Shown here in pieces: positions 1 to 7,813 of a DNA stretch of 40,928 nucleotides; within the stretch, counting starts at the first letter, position 1, and the number at the start of each line of letters is the position of its first letter. A program made the translations under genes and the position numbers. The stretch lies in assembly GCA_025934955.1 (NCBI GenBank), contig JAICWE010000028.1, forward strand, positions 1 to 40,928, in the 5' to 3' direction. This stretch comes from Gemmatimonadales bacterium. Its GTDB lineage: Bacteria > Gemmatimonadota > Gemmatimonadetes > Gemmatimonadales > GWC2-71-9. A model generated the notes under the pieces. That model searched no databases, was not told the DNA's origin, and saw only the letters and a program-made list of their open reading frames with translations.

Positions 1-1
1 C

Positions 2-1630
2 CTCTTCTACGACACCGTCAAAGGCGGCGACTTTCGCTCCCGCGAAGCGAACGTCTACCGGCTCGCCGAGATCAGCCCGAACATCATCGACCAGTGCGTC
101 GCCCAGGGCGTTCCGTTCGCCCGCGAGTACAGCGGAGAGCTCGCGAACCGCTCCTTTGGCGGGGCGCAGGTTTCCCGCACTTTCTACGCGCGCGGGCAGA
201 CGGGGCAGCAGCTCCTCCTCGGCGCCTACCAGGCGCTGGAGAAGGAGATCGCCAAGGGCGGCGTGGAGATGTTCCCCCGCACCGAGATGCTCGATCTCGT
301 GGTGATCGACGGGCGCGCCCGCGGCATCGTGGTGCGCGATCTCGTCACCGGCGAGATCACCTCGCACGCGGGAGACGCGGTGGTCCTCGCGACCGGCGGC
401 TACGGCAACGTCTTCTACCTCTCGACCAACGCCAAGGGCGCCAACTGCACGGCGGCGTGGCGGGCGCACCGGCGCGGCGCATACTTCGCCAACCCCTGCT
501 ACACCCAGATCCACCCGACCTGCATTCCGCAAAGCGGCGACTACCAGAGCAAGCTCACGCTGATGTCGGAGTCGCTGCGCAACGACGGGCGTGTCTGGGT
601 GCCGAAGCAGCCGGGCGACCGCCGCGCGCCGAACCAGATCCCCGACTCCGATCGCGACTACTACCTGGAGCGGAAGTACCCGAGCTTCGGCAATCTGGCG
701 CCGCGCGACATCGCCAGCCGCGCCGCCAAGGAGGTGTGCGACGAGGGCCGCGGCGTGGGTCCCGGCGGACTCGGCGTCTATCTGGACTTTGCCGATGCAA
801 TTCAGCGGGTGGGCGAGAGCACCATCCGTGAGCGCTACGGCAACCTGTTCGAGATGTACCAGCGCATCACCGACGAGAATCCGTACCAGGTGCCGATGCG
901 CATCTATCCGGCGGTCCATTACACCATGGGCGGACTCTGGGTGGACTACAATCTGATGGGCACCATCCCGGGCCTCCACGTGCTGGGCGAAGCCAACTTC
1001 TCCGATCACGGCGCCAACCGCCTGGGTGCGAGCGCGCTGATGCAGGGACTGGCCGACGGGTACTTCGTGCTCCCGCTCACGGTCGGCGACTACGTCGCCG
1101 GCAGCAAGCTCGCGCCGGTCACGACCGGACATCCGGCGTTCCAGCAGGCCGAGGCGGCGGTCGCCGAGCGGACCCGGCGGCTGCTCGGCATCGCCGGCAA
1201 GCGAACGGTGGATTCGTTCCATCGCGAGCTGGGCCAGATCATGTGGAACAAGTGCGGCATGGCGCGGAACGCGGTGGGACTGCGTGAGGCGCTGGCGCAG
1301 ATTCCGGCGCTGCGGGCCGAGTTCTGGCGCAACGTGAATGTCCCCGGCAGCGCCGAGACGTTGAACCAGGCGCTGGAGAAGGCCGGCCGCGTCGCCGACT
1401 TCCTGGAGCTGGGCGAGCTGATCTGCCGCGACGCGCTGCATCGGGAGGAATCGTGCGGCGGGCACTTCCGCGAGGAGTACCAGACCGAGGACGGCGAGGC
1501 GAAGCGCGACGACGAGCATTTCGCGTACGTCGCGGCGTGGGAGTGGACCGGCGAGAACCAGGAGCCGCGGCTGCACAAGGAGCCGCTGGACTTCGAGTAC
1601 GTCCACCTGGCGCAACGGAGCTACAAGTGA
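2..1630 (+). CDS. sdhA: succinate dehydrogenase / fumarate reductase flavoprotein subunit, 5' partial
   Basis: The reading frame is open from base 2, so the N-terminus with the FAD-binding Rossmann motif and the covalent-FAD histidine lies outside the window. What remains (about 542 residues) carries family hallmarks: the segment [16 protein letters not shown], the [10 protein letters not shown] turn, the substrate-loop region [18 protein letters not shown], and the FAD-contact stretch [16 protein letters not shown]. The long, non-proteobacterial form resembles the menaquinone-linked SdhA/FrdA of Bacteroidota, Bacillus and relatives. The enzyme oxidises succinate to fumarate on the cytoplasmic face of complex II. 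Its TGA stop overlaps the GTG start of sdhB by 4 bases, indicating translational coupling. The membrane anchor gene sdhC is presumably upstream, outside the window. The function is secure; the preferred reaction direction cannot be read from sequence. Confidence 0.96.
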   Translation, partial: LFYDTVKGGDFRSREANVYRLAEISPNIIDQCVAQGVPFAREYSGELANRSFGGAQVSRTFYARGQTGQQLLLGAYQALEKEIAKGGVEMFPRTEMLDLVVIDGRARGIVVRDLVTGEITSHAGDAVVLATGGYGNVFYLSTNAKGANCTAAWRAHRRGAYFANPCYTQIHPTCIPQSGDYQSKLTLMSESLRNDGRVWVPKQPGDRRAPNQIPDSDRDYYLERKYPSFGNLAPRDIASRAAKEVCDEGRGVGPGGLGVYLDFADAIQRVGESTIRERYGNLFEMYQRITDENPYQVPMRIYPAVHYTMGGLWVDYNLMGTIPGLHVLGEANFSDHGANRLGASALMQGLADGYFVLPLTVGDYVAGSKLAPVTTGHPAFQQAEAAVAERTRRLLGIAGKRTVDSFHRELGQIMWNKCGMARNAVGLREALAQIPALRAEFWRNVNVPGSAETLNQALEKAGRVADFLELGELICRDALHREESCGGHFREEYQTEDGEAKRDDEHFAYVAAWEWTGENQEPRLHKEPLDFEYVHLAQRSYK

Positions 1631-2415
1631 CCGCGCACGGCGAGGGCGCGCCGCTCGACCTCACGCTCAAGGTGTGGCGCCAGCCCGGTGCCAGCGCCGC
1701 CGGCCGCTTCGTCCAGTACGAGGCGCGCGGCATCAGCCCGGACGCATCGTTCCTCGAGATGCTCGACGTCGTGAACGAGCGGCTGCAGGAGCAGGGTGAG
1801 GAGCCGATCGCGTTCGACCACGACTGCCGCGAGGGGATCTGCGGCTCGTGCAGTCTCATGATCAACGGCGTCGCGCACGGGCCGGAGAAGGGCACCGCCG
1901 CCTGCCAGCTCCACATGCGGCGTTTCCGCGACCGGCAGACCATCGTCGTGGAGCCGTGGCGGGCGCGGGCGTTCCCGGTCATCCGCGACCTCTGCGTCGA
2001 CCGGAGCGCGCTCGATCGGATCATCGCCGCCGGCGGCTTCATCAGCGCGCCGACCGGAGCCGCGCCCGACGGCAACGCGATTCCCGTCCCGAAGCCGGCG
2101 GCGGATCACGCCATGGATGCCGCGCAATGCATCGGCTGCGGCGCCTGCGTTGCCGCCTGCCCCAACGGCTCGGCGTCGCTGTTCACGGCGGCCAAGATCA
2201 CCCACTTGGGCCTCCTGCCACAGGGCCAGCCGGAGCGGCAGCGGCGGGCGCTCGCCATGGTGGCCCAGCACGATGCCGAGGGCTTCGGCGGCTGCAGCTG
2301 GTTCGGGGAGTGTCAGGAAGCGTGTCCCAAGCTGATCAGCATCGATACCATCGCGCGGATGAACCGGGACTTCCTCCGGGCATCGCTCCGGCCCGACGAG
2401 CCCGAGGCCGCCTGA
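1627..2415 (+). CDS. sdhB: succinate dehydrogenase iron-sulfur subunit
   Basis: This 262-residue protein carries electrons from SdhA to the quinone site. Ligands for all three clusters are visible: C67, C72, C75 and C93 for [2Fe-2S]; C168, C171, C174 and C233 for [4Fe-4S]; C178, C223 and C229 for [3Fe-4S]. The paired motifs [12 protein letters not shown] and [12 protein letters not shown] are typical of the family. The GTG at 1627 is chosen because GGAG lies just upstream (ACGGAGCTACAAGTG) and because it gives the usual 4-base overlap with the sdhA stop. No sdhC or sdhD follows, so the anchor must be encoded elsewhere, as in sdhCAB operons. Length and spacing of the clusters match family norms. 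Confidence 0.96.
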   Translation: MTAHGEGAPLDLTLKVWRQPGASAAGRFVQYEARGISPDASFLEMLDVVNERLQEQGEEPIAFDHDCREGICGSCSLMINGVAHGPEKGTAACQLHMRRFRDRQTIVVEPWRARAFPVIRDLCVDRSALDRIIAAGGFISAPTGAAPDGNAIPVPKPAADHAMDAAQCIGCGACVAACPNGSASLFTAAKITHLGLLPQGQPERQRRALAMVAQHDAEGFGGCSWFGECQEACPKLISIDTIARMNRDFLRASLRPDEPEAA

Positions 2416-2435
2416 CGCGCTCCGCTCCCGGGTGC

Positions 2436-3746
2436 ATGAGGCCGGCGACGTGGAAGCGTCCCGGCCTCGGTCGTCTCCTGACCGTGCTGCTCGCGTGGCC
2501 TGCCGTGGTAGCGGCACAGAGCGACATGCCGGGGCACGGCACGATGCCGGAGCAGGGAACCGAAATCCGGATCGGGGCGCAGGCGGTGCCCGCGTGGTTC
2601 CACGCCGATCCGGTCCCCGGCGGCGGCAGCCTCAGCGAAGTGAAGCTGGTGCAGACGGCGGTCGAGGCTCACGCATCGTTCGGCCGCGGGCGGATCGAGC
2701 TCACCGGCACTCTGGACCTCGAGGGCGCGACGATGCCTGGCGGCGAGCTGGCGCCGGGCGACTGGGGCGAGGGCTACGTGGATCGGCGTCATCCGCACAC
2801 CTACACCCACGAGTTGCTGATCACCGCGAACGATCTGCTGGGTCGTCTAAGCGGCGCGGGCGCGCTGTCGCTCACCGTCGGGAAGGGCTTCGCGCCGTTC
2901 GGCACCGACGACCCGATGGTGCGGCCGCTGCTGCGATACCCGGTCAACCATCACCTGTCGCAGATCCTGGAGCGGGCCGTGGCGATCGTCGGCTGGCGCT
3001 GGCGGCCGGTCACGCTGGAGGCGGGGCTCTTCGATGGCGACGAGCCGACCCGGCCCGGCGACTGGCCCAAGGTGAGCCGCTTCGGCGACTCATGGGCGGC
3101 GCGGGCTACGCTCCGGGCGGCGGGTGGCGTCGAGCTGCAGGCCTCCTACGCGAACGTCGCGAGCCCCGAAGTGCGGGACGGCGGCGGCACAGAGCAACGG
3201 AAGCTCAGCGCATCGGGCCGGCTGGAGCGGGCGGTGGCGGGCCATCCATTCTACGCGCTGGCGGAGTGGGCCCGCTCGCGCGAAGCGGGCGGCGCCTTCA
3301 CATTTTCCAGCGTGCTGGCCGAGGCCTCGCTCGGCGCGGGGCGGCACCGGCTGGCGTATCGCTTCGAGCGCACCAGCCGGCCGGAGGAGGAGCGGGGCAC
3401 CGATCTCTTCCGCTCGGTGCGGCCGCACCTCGACAATTCGATCGTCGGCACCACACGCTGGTCGCTGCACACCGTCAACTACAGCGTGCGCCTGCCCCCG
3501 GTCGCGGGAGGTGTCGAAGCGGCACCGTTCGTGGAGGTGACGATCGGCGGGGTGACGCGGCTGAGTGGCGCGCTGTTCGATCCCGTGGCCTTCTACGGCT
3601 CGGACCGGGTACGCGCGATCACCGTCGGCGCGCGGCTCTCGTTAGGCGGCGGCCACGGGCACCGGATGGGGCGGTATGGCGCCGCCGGGATGCCGATGAC
3701 ATCCCGGGGCGGGATGACCATGCACTCACGTGAGGAGGGAGACTGA
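2436..3746 (+). CDS. predicted outer-membrane beta-barrel protein with Met/His-rich ends
   Basis: I do not recognise a named family. The 436-residue product begins with a clear signal peptide (MRPATWKRPGLGRLLTVLLAW, cleavage probably after VVAAQ). The mature part alternates polar and aromatic/hydrophobic residues in strand-like runs such as VELQASYANVAS, HRLAYRFERTSR and RVRAITVGARLSL, typical of porin-like barrels. Both mature ends are rich in Met and His: SDMPGHGTMPEQG at the start, and GHGHRMG plus MPMTSRGGMTMHS at the end, which suggests metal contact but does not prove it. ATG 2436 is preferred over GTG 2433; neither has a strong ribosome site. It lies 20 bases after sdhB and its stop overlaps the next start by one base, so it may be read through from the sdh operon. 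The C-terminal residue is Asp, not the aromatic residue usual for barrels, because of the extra tail. Confidence 0.72.
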   Translation: MRPATWKRPGLGRLLTVLLAWPAVVAAQSDMPGHGTMPEQGTEIRIGAQAVPAWFHADPVPGGGSLSEVKLVQTAVEAHASFGRGRIELTGTLDLEGATMPGGELAPGDWGEGYVDRRHPHTYTHELLITANDLLGRLSGAGALSLTVGKGFAPFGTDDPMVRPLLRYPVNHHLSQILERAVAIVGWRWRPVTLEAGLFDGDEPTRPGDWPKVSRFGDSWAARATLRAAGGVELQASYANVASPEVRDGGGTEQRKLSASGRLERAVAGHPFYALAEWARSREAGGAFTFSSVLAEASLGAGRHRLAYRFERTSRPEEERGTDLFRSVRPHLDNSIVGTTRWSLHTVNYSVRLPPVAGGVEAAPFVEVTIGGVTRLSGALFDPVAFYGSDRVRAITVGARLSLGGGHGHRMGRYGAAGMPMTSRGGMTMHSREEGD

Positions 3747-4189
3747 TGCAGGCTTCACGCAGGGCCGCGGCGTGCCTCGCGGCACTCGGAGTCATGACGG
3801 CGGCGTGCAACGGCTCCGGCGGCGTCGATCCCAACACGCCGACCCAGATGGCGCTGTCGGCCGGTGATCAGCAGGCCGCGCCGGTCAACACCGCGCTGCC
3901 CAACCCGCTCGTCGTGATCGTCAAGAACGCCTCGGGCAATCCGGTGCCGAACGTCACCGTGCATTGGGCGGTGGTCACCGGCGGCGGCAGCATCGATCCA
4001 ACGTCCACCACCGGGCAGGACGGCACCGCATCCGCCACGTTCACGCTCGGACCGACCAGCGGCGCGCAAACGGCGCAAGGCGCGGTGGGGAGCCTCACCG
4101 GTTCGCCGGTCGTCTTCAGTGCGGCTGCTCAGCCGGCGGCCGGCGGCGGTGGTGGCGGCGGCGGCGGGCCACCGAATCCGACACCATGA
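3746..4189 (+). CDS. small lipoprotein with one Ig-like (Big-1 type) domain
   Basis: The 147-residue product starts with a lipoprotein signal: basic MQASRR, a hydrophobic run and TAAC with the acylated Cys at position 21. Threonine at -3 makes the lipobox slightly non-standard. Residues about 34-130 form one Ig-like domain of invasin/Big-1 style, recognised by PLVVIVKNASGNPVPNVTVHW, shown here as two joined motifs PLVVIVKNASG and NPVPNVTVHW, and by DGTASATFTLG. The tail is nine glycines followed by PPNPTP. The start is well supported by GAGGAGGGA 6 bases upstream. Such domains are usually extracellular spacers or adhesive modules. A standalone copy may be a truncated sister of the next gene, whose N-terminal domain is clearly related. 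Function is unknown. Confidence 0.78.
   Translation: MQASRRAAACLAALGVMTAACNGSGGVDPNTPTQMALSAGDQQAAPVNTALPNPLVVIVKNASGNPVPNVTVHWAVVTGGGSIDPTSTTGQDGTASATFTLGPTSGAQTAQGAVGSLTGSPVVFSAAAQPAAGGGGGGGGGPPNPTP
4142..4168 (+). repeat. GGN triplet run encoding nine glycines
   Basis: Nine consecutive glycine codons (GGC, GGT and GGG) sit at the C-terminal end of the small Ig-like lipoprotein. The tract is low complexity and might be prone to length change. The next gene starts 18 bases later. Confidence 0.8.
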
Positions 4190-5763
4190 GCCGTTGCGGT
4201 CGACGCGCGCGGACCTCCCGGTACCGCCTCACCCTCGCGGCACTCGGCGCCGGGCTGCTGGCGCTCGTCGGATGCGGTGATAGCGGCGGCAGCACGGCCC
4301 CGTCGACCGACACCATCGCGGCCGTCAGTGGCGACAACCAGAGCGGCGCCGCGGGCGCGGTGCTCGCGGCGCCGCTCGTGGTGCTGGTGAAGAGCGCGAG
4401 CGGCGCGCCGGTGAGCGGCGTCGCCGTGAGCTGGACGGTGCTGTCCGGCGGAGCGGCCGTAGCCCAGCCGTCGTCGCAGACGGACGCCAACGGGAATGCG
4501 AGCGCGAGCGTCACGCTCGCGTCGGCCAGCGCGCAGATCCGCGCCGCGCTTTCGGGCGGCGCGAGTGTCACCTTCAACGCGACGGTCGCCGGTGCGGCGA
4601 GCGCCCCGCTGGTGGCACAACTGCCGGTACCCGCGAACTACGGGATCCACGACACCTTCGTCCGTGACGGCCTCGCCTTCACCTGCGAGTGGAACACCGG
4701 GCTCGTCATCTACGACGTCGGCAACGGGATCAAGGGCGGGAGTCCGGCCCATCCGGTCGAGGTCGGCCGGATCGCCACCAGCGTCCACAACCCGAGCGTC
4801 ACGAGCGGCAATCCCCAGCCGTCGGTGCACAACAGCTGGTGGTTCCACAATCCGGTGAGCGGCGAGAACCGCTACGTCTTCGTCGGCGAGGAAGGACCGG
4901 CCAACATCGGCGTGACCGCGACCGGCGACATCCACGTGGTGGACGTCTCCGATCTTACCGCACCGAAGGAAGTCGCCTTCTTCCATCTCCCCGCGATCGC
5001 GGGCGACAGCGCCGGCACCCACAACTTCTGGATGGACGAGGGCGCGCAGATCCTCTACGCCGCGTACTACGACGGCGGCGTGATCGCGCTGGACGTCTCG
5101 GGCTCGCTCGCGGGCGATCTCTCGTCCCGGCTCATCACCTCGATCCGGCCGGGCGGCCCGGGGAACACCTACACCTGGGGCGTGCAGCTCTACAACGGCG
5201 ACCTCTTCGCGACCGACATGCTGAGCGGTTTCTGGCGGCTGCACTTCGATCCGGCGGCGCGCAGCTTCTCGGTGGTCGGCGGCGGGAACAACGTGCCCGA
5301 GCGGTTCAGCTCCGATCTGTGGGTGGCGAACGGGTTCGCCTATACCGGGACGTGGGGCGGCATCGCCCGGACCCGCGATGCGGCGGGCAATGTCGTCCGG
5401 GGCAACGCGATCAAGGTGTGGCAGGTGAGCGGCGCGCCGACGCTGACGGACTCGGTGGTGCTCGCGGGCGTCGGCACGGTGAGCGACGACGAGGTGTCGA
5501 GCGACGGGAAATACCTGCTGGCGACGGCGGAGGGCGGGAGCGACGCGACGAAGGGCTTCTATCTGCTGAGCCTGGCAAGTCCGGCGCACCCGGCGGTGAC
5601 GACGTTCGTCCCGGTGCCGAGCGGCGATCCGTCGTTCCCGACCGGCGGCGGGTTGCACACCGGCACTTTCGCGACGATCGGCGGGCGCCGCTATGTCTTC
5701 GCCGCGCGCAACCCGCCGAGCCCGGCGCTCATGATCTGGGACGTGACCGACGTGACCCAGTGA
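4186..5763 (+). CDS. lipoprotein with N-terminal Ig-like domain and LVIVD-type beta-propeller
   Basis: This 525-residue protein begins with a basic N-region and a canonical lipobox, LVGC, with Cys 30. Residues about 45-140 are an Ig-like domain closely resembling that of the preceding gene (PLVVLVKSASGAPVSGVAVS, NGNASASVTLAS). The rest is a repeat propeller: GLVIYDVGNG, GDIHVVDVSDLT, GGVIALDVSGS and ALMIWDVTDV are repeated blade edges like those of the LVIVD family. Several His-containing loops (VHNPSV, VHNSWWFHNP, GTHNFWMDEG) could bind a ligand or metal. It is probably anchored at the cell envelope facing outwards. The start ATG overlaps the previous stop by 4 bases, so translation is likely coupled. 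A catalytic role is not established; an extracellular scaffold is equally possible. Confidence 0.8.
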   Translation: MSRCGRRARTSRYRLTLAALGAGLLALVGCGDSGGSTAPSTDTIAAVSGDNQSGAAGAVLAAPLVVLVKSASGAPVSGVAVSWTVLSGGAAVAQPSSQTDANGNASASVTLASASAQIRAALSGGASVTFNATVAGAASAPLVAQLPVPANYGIHDTFVRDGLAFTCEWNTGLVIYDVGNGIKGGSPAHPVEVGRIATSVHNPSVTSGNPQPSVHNSWWFHNPVSGENRYVFVGEEGPANIGVTATGDIHVVDVSDLTAPKEVAFFHLPAIAGDSAGTHNFWMDEGAQILYAAYYDGGVIALDVSGSLAGDLSSRLITSIRPGGPGNTYTWGVQLYNGDLFATDMLSGFWRLHFDPAARSFSVVGGGNNVPERFSSDLWVANGFAYTGTWGGIARTRDAAGNVVRGNAIKVWQVSGAPTLTDSVVLAGVGTVSDDEVSSDGKYLLATAEGGSDATKGFYLLSLASPAHPAVTTFVPVPSGDPSFPTGGGLHTGTFATIGGRRYVFAARNPPSPALMIWDVTDVTQ

Positions 5764-5775
5764 CGGCCGCGTCCT

Positions 5776-7806
5776 CTACTGCTTCCCGGTGCTATCGGTA
5801 CTGAGCGGCTCGCGCTCGTCCGCCGTGCGCGGCCAGCGGTTGTTGGCCCGCACGATATCCGGCAGCTGGTTGTCCGGATCCACCACCGCCGCTGTCACCC
5901 GCCTGCCTTGCGGCACGTCGTAGACGAACGACCCGCCGTCGTACCAGATCTCGACCGGAAGGTCCACCCGCTCCGTCGTACCGTCTTCCAGCAGCAGATC
6001 GAGCCGGACCGGCATCACGATGCCGCCGCGGTTCCGCAGCATCACCCGCGACGTCGTCTTGCCGGTGGAGTCCGGCGCCGTCGCGATCGAGTCCACCGAC
6101 TGGTCGAGCGTCGCGGTGGTATAGAACCACGGGCGCCAGAACCAGCTCAGATCCTCGCCCGCGCCGTCCTCCATCGTACGGAAAAAATCGGCCGGCGTCG
6201 GGTGCTTGAACGCCCAGCGCCGCACGTACTCCCGCATGGCGGTGTCGAAGCGGTCCGGTCCGAGGACGACGTCGCGGAGCAGCCGGAGCGCGAGTCCCGG
6301 CTTGTTGTAGCCCACCTCGCCCAGCGTGCGCAGGTCGATCCGGTCGGCCGGCGTCATCAGCGGCTGCCGCTCGGCGGTCGCGGCGTACCGGAGGTAGCTG
6401 TCGAAGTTGCCGCGGCGGTTGGGCTGATTCGGGTAGCGCTTCTCCCAGTTGTAGAAGTTCTGGAAAGTGTTGAATCCTTCGTCCATCCAGGCGTAGCGCC
6501 GCTCGTTGCTGCCGACGATCATCGGGAACCAGCTGTGGCCGATCTCGTGATCGGTGACGCCGAAGAGCGCCTGCGCGTTGGTGCGGTTGTGGCAGAAGAC
6601 GATCATGGGGTACTCCATGCCGCCCTCGATGCCGTTCACGTTGATCGCGACGGGGTAGGGGTACTTCATCCACCGCGAGTAGTTCTCCACCGCGAACTTC
6701 ACGTCCTGCGTCGCGCCCTTCCAGATCGAGTCGGCCGAGGGCGGATAGAAGCTCTCGGCGAGAGTGGCGCCGTCGTTGGCGCTGGCCGCATCCCACACGA
6801 AGTGCCGCGCCGCGGCCCAGCTGAAGTCGCGCACGCTGTCGGCGGTGAAGTGCCAGGTCAGCGTGCCGCCCGGCGCCACCGGACGCGAAGCCGGATCGTT
6901 CACCTCGTCCACGCCGCGGATCACCACGGTCTCGTCACTCTTCCGCGCCTCGGCCAGCCGCGCACGCTGCGTCGCGGTCAGTACCAGCTCGGGGTTCCGG
7001 AGCGTGCCCGTGGCCGCGACCAGCATGTTCGCCGGCACCGTGAGCGTCACGTCGAAGCGGCCGTACTCCAGGTAGAACTCGCCCTGGCCAAGGTACTGCT
7101 CGGTGTTCCAGCCGCGCACGTCGTCGTACACCGCCATGCGCGGGTACCACTGCGCCACTTCGTAGATCGTGCCGCCGTCGATCTCCTCCAGACCCATCCG
7201 GTTGTCGTTAGGCCCGAAGGGGAAGCTCCATGCGAGGTCGAGCGTGAGTGTCGCGCCCGGCGGGAGCGGCCGGGGCAGATTCACCCGCATCATGGTGCCG
7301 TTGACGAGGTAGTCGAGCGATGTCGGCGCCACTGCGCGGGCGCCCTTCCGCGCCGGTGCGGGGGCCAGCGCCACCCGGGTGAGCGTGACGCCGCCGTTGG
7401 CGCCGTGGGTGCCGTTGCGCGCGCCCGGCGGGAAGAGCCGCGCCCCGCGACTGGTATCGCGGAAGAGGTTCTGGTCGAGCTGGAGCCAGAGGTAGCGCAG
7501 CGTGTCGGGCGAGTTGTTGGCGTACGTCAGGCGCTCATCGCCGGTGACGACCCGTTTCACCGTGTCGAGCGAGGCGTGAATCACGTAGTCCGCGCGCTGT
7601 TGCCAGTAGGCGCGCCCCGGCGCCCCGCTCCCGGTGCGGATCAGGTTGGGCGTCGGCAGCTCGAGCCGGCGGAACGCCGAGGTGTCGGTGCCGGTCAGGC
7701 CGCGCACCGTATCCGCGCGGCCGACATCCGCGTTGGCGGGGGGATTCTGCGCGGCAAGGGCCGCCGGCGCCGCGCAGGCGAGCAGGAACCTCAGCACGAA
7801 GCGCAT
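5776..7806 (-). CDS. secreted M1-family zinc metallopeptidase (distal copy)
   Basis: The 676-residue protein has a signal peptide (MRFVLRFLLACAAPAALAAQ). The gluzincin zinc site HEIGH is at residues 420-424, with the third ligand Glu 443 in WMDEGFN, giving HEXXH-X18-E. The exopeptidase loop reads GGMEYP (Met 397, Glu 398, Tyr 399) instead of the classical GAMEN. A beta-rich N-terminal domain (NNSPDTLRYLWLQLDQNLF) precedes the catalytic part, as in M1 enzymes. ATG at 7806 is chosen because it opens the signal peptide and has GAGGT 4 bases upstream. It begins 7 bases after the stop of its paralogue, so the two form an operon. Likely a periplasmic or surface aminopeptidase acting on peptides. 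Peptide specificity is unknown. It converges on the upstream lipoprotein gene with only 12 bases between. Confidence 0.9.
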   Translation of the reverse strand: MRFVLRFLLACAAPAALAAQNPPANADVGRADTVRGLTGTDTSAFRRLELPTPNLIRTGSGAPGRAYWQQRADYVIHASLDTVKRVVTGDERLTYANNSPDTLRYLWLQLDQNLFRDTSRGARLFPPGARNGTHGANGGVTLTRVALAPAPARKGARAVAPTSLDYLVNGTMMRVNLPRPLPPGATLTLDLAWSFPFGPNDNRMGLEEIDGGTIYEVAQWYPRMAVYDDVRGWNTEQYLGQGEFYLEYGRFDVTLTVPANMLVAATGTLRNPELVLTATQRARLAEARKSDETVVIRGVDEVNDPASRPVAPGGTLTWHFTADSVRDFSWAAARHFVWDAASANDGATLAESFYPPSADSIWKGATQDVKFAVENYSRWMKYPYPVAINVNGIEGGMEYPMIVFCHNRTNAQALFGVTDHEIGHSWFPMIVGSNERRYAWMDEGFNTFQNFYNWEKRYPNQPNRRGNFDSYLRYAATAERQPLMTPADRIDLRTLGEVGYNKPGLALRLLRDVVLGPDRFDTAMREYVRRWAFKHPTPADFFRTMEDGAGEDLSWFWRPWFYTTATLDQSVDSIATAPDSTGKTTSRVMLRNRGGIVMPVRLDLLLEDGTTERVDLPVEIWYDGGSFVYDVPQGRRVTAAVVDPDNQLPDIVRANNRWPRTADEREPLSTDSTGKQ

Positions 7807-7813
7807 CGAGACC

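Noticed and set aside
4129..5658. 509-codon minus-strand open frame opposite the propeller lipoprotein
   Set aside because: Charged repeat-like translation without domain features; the plus-strand lipoprotein has a lipobox and blades.
5764..5775. bidirectional terminator between the convergent lipoprotein and peptidase genes
   Set aside because: Only 12 bases separate the stops, and no hairpin is visible there.
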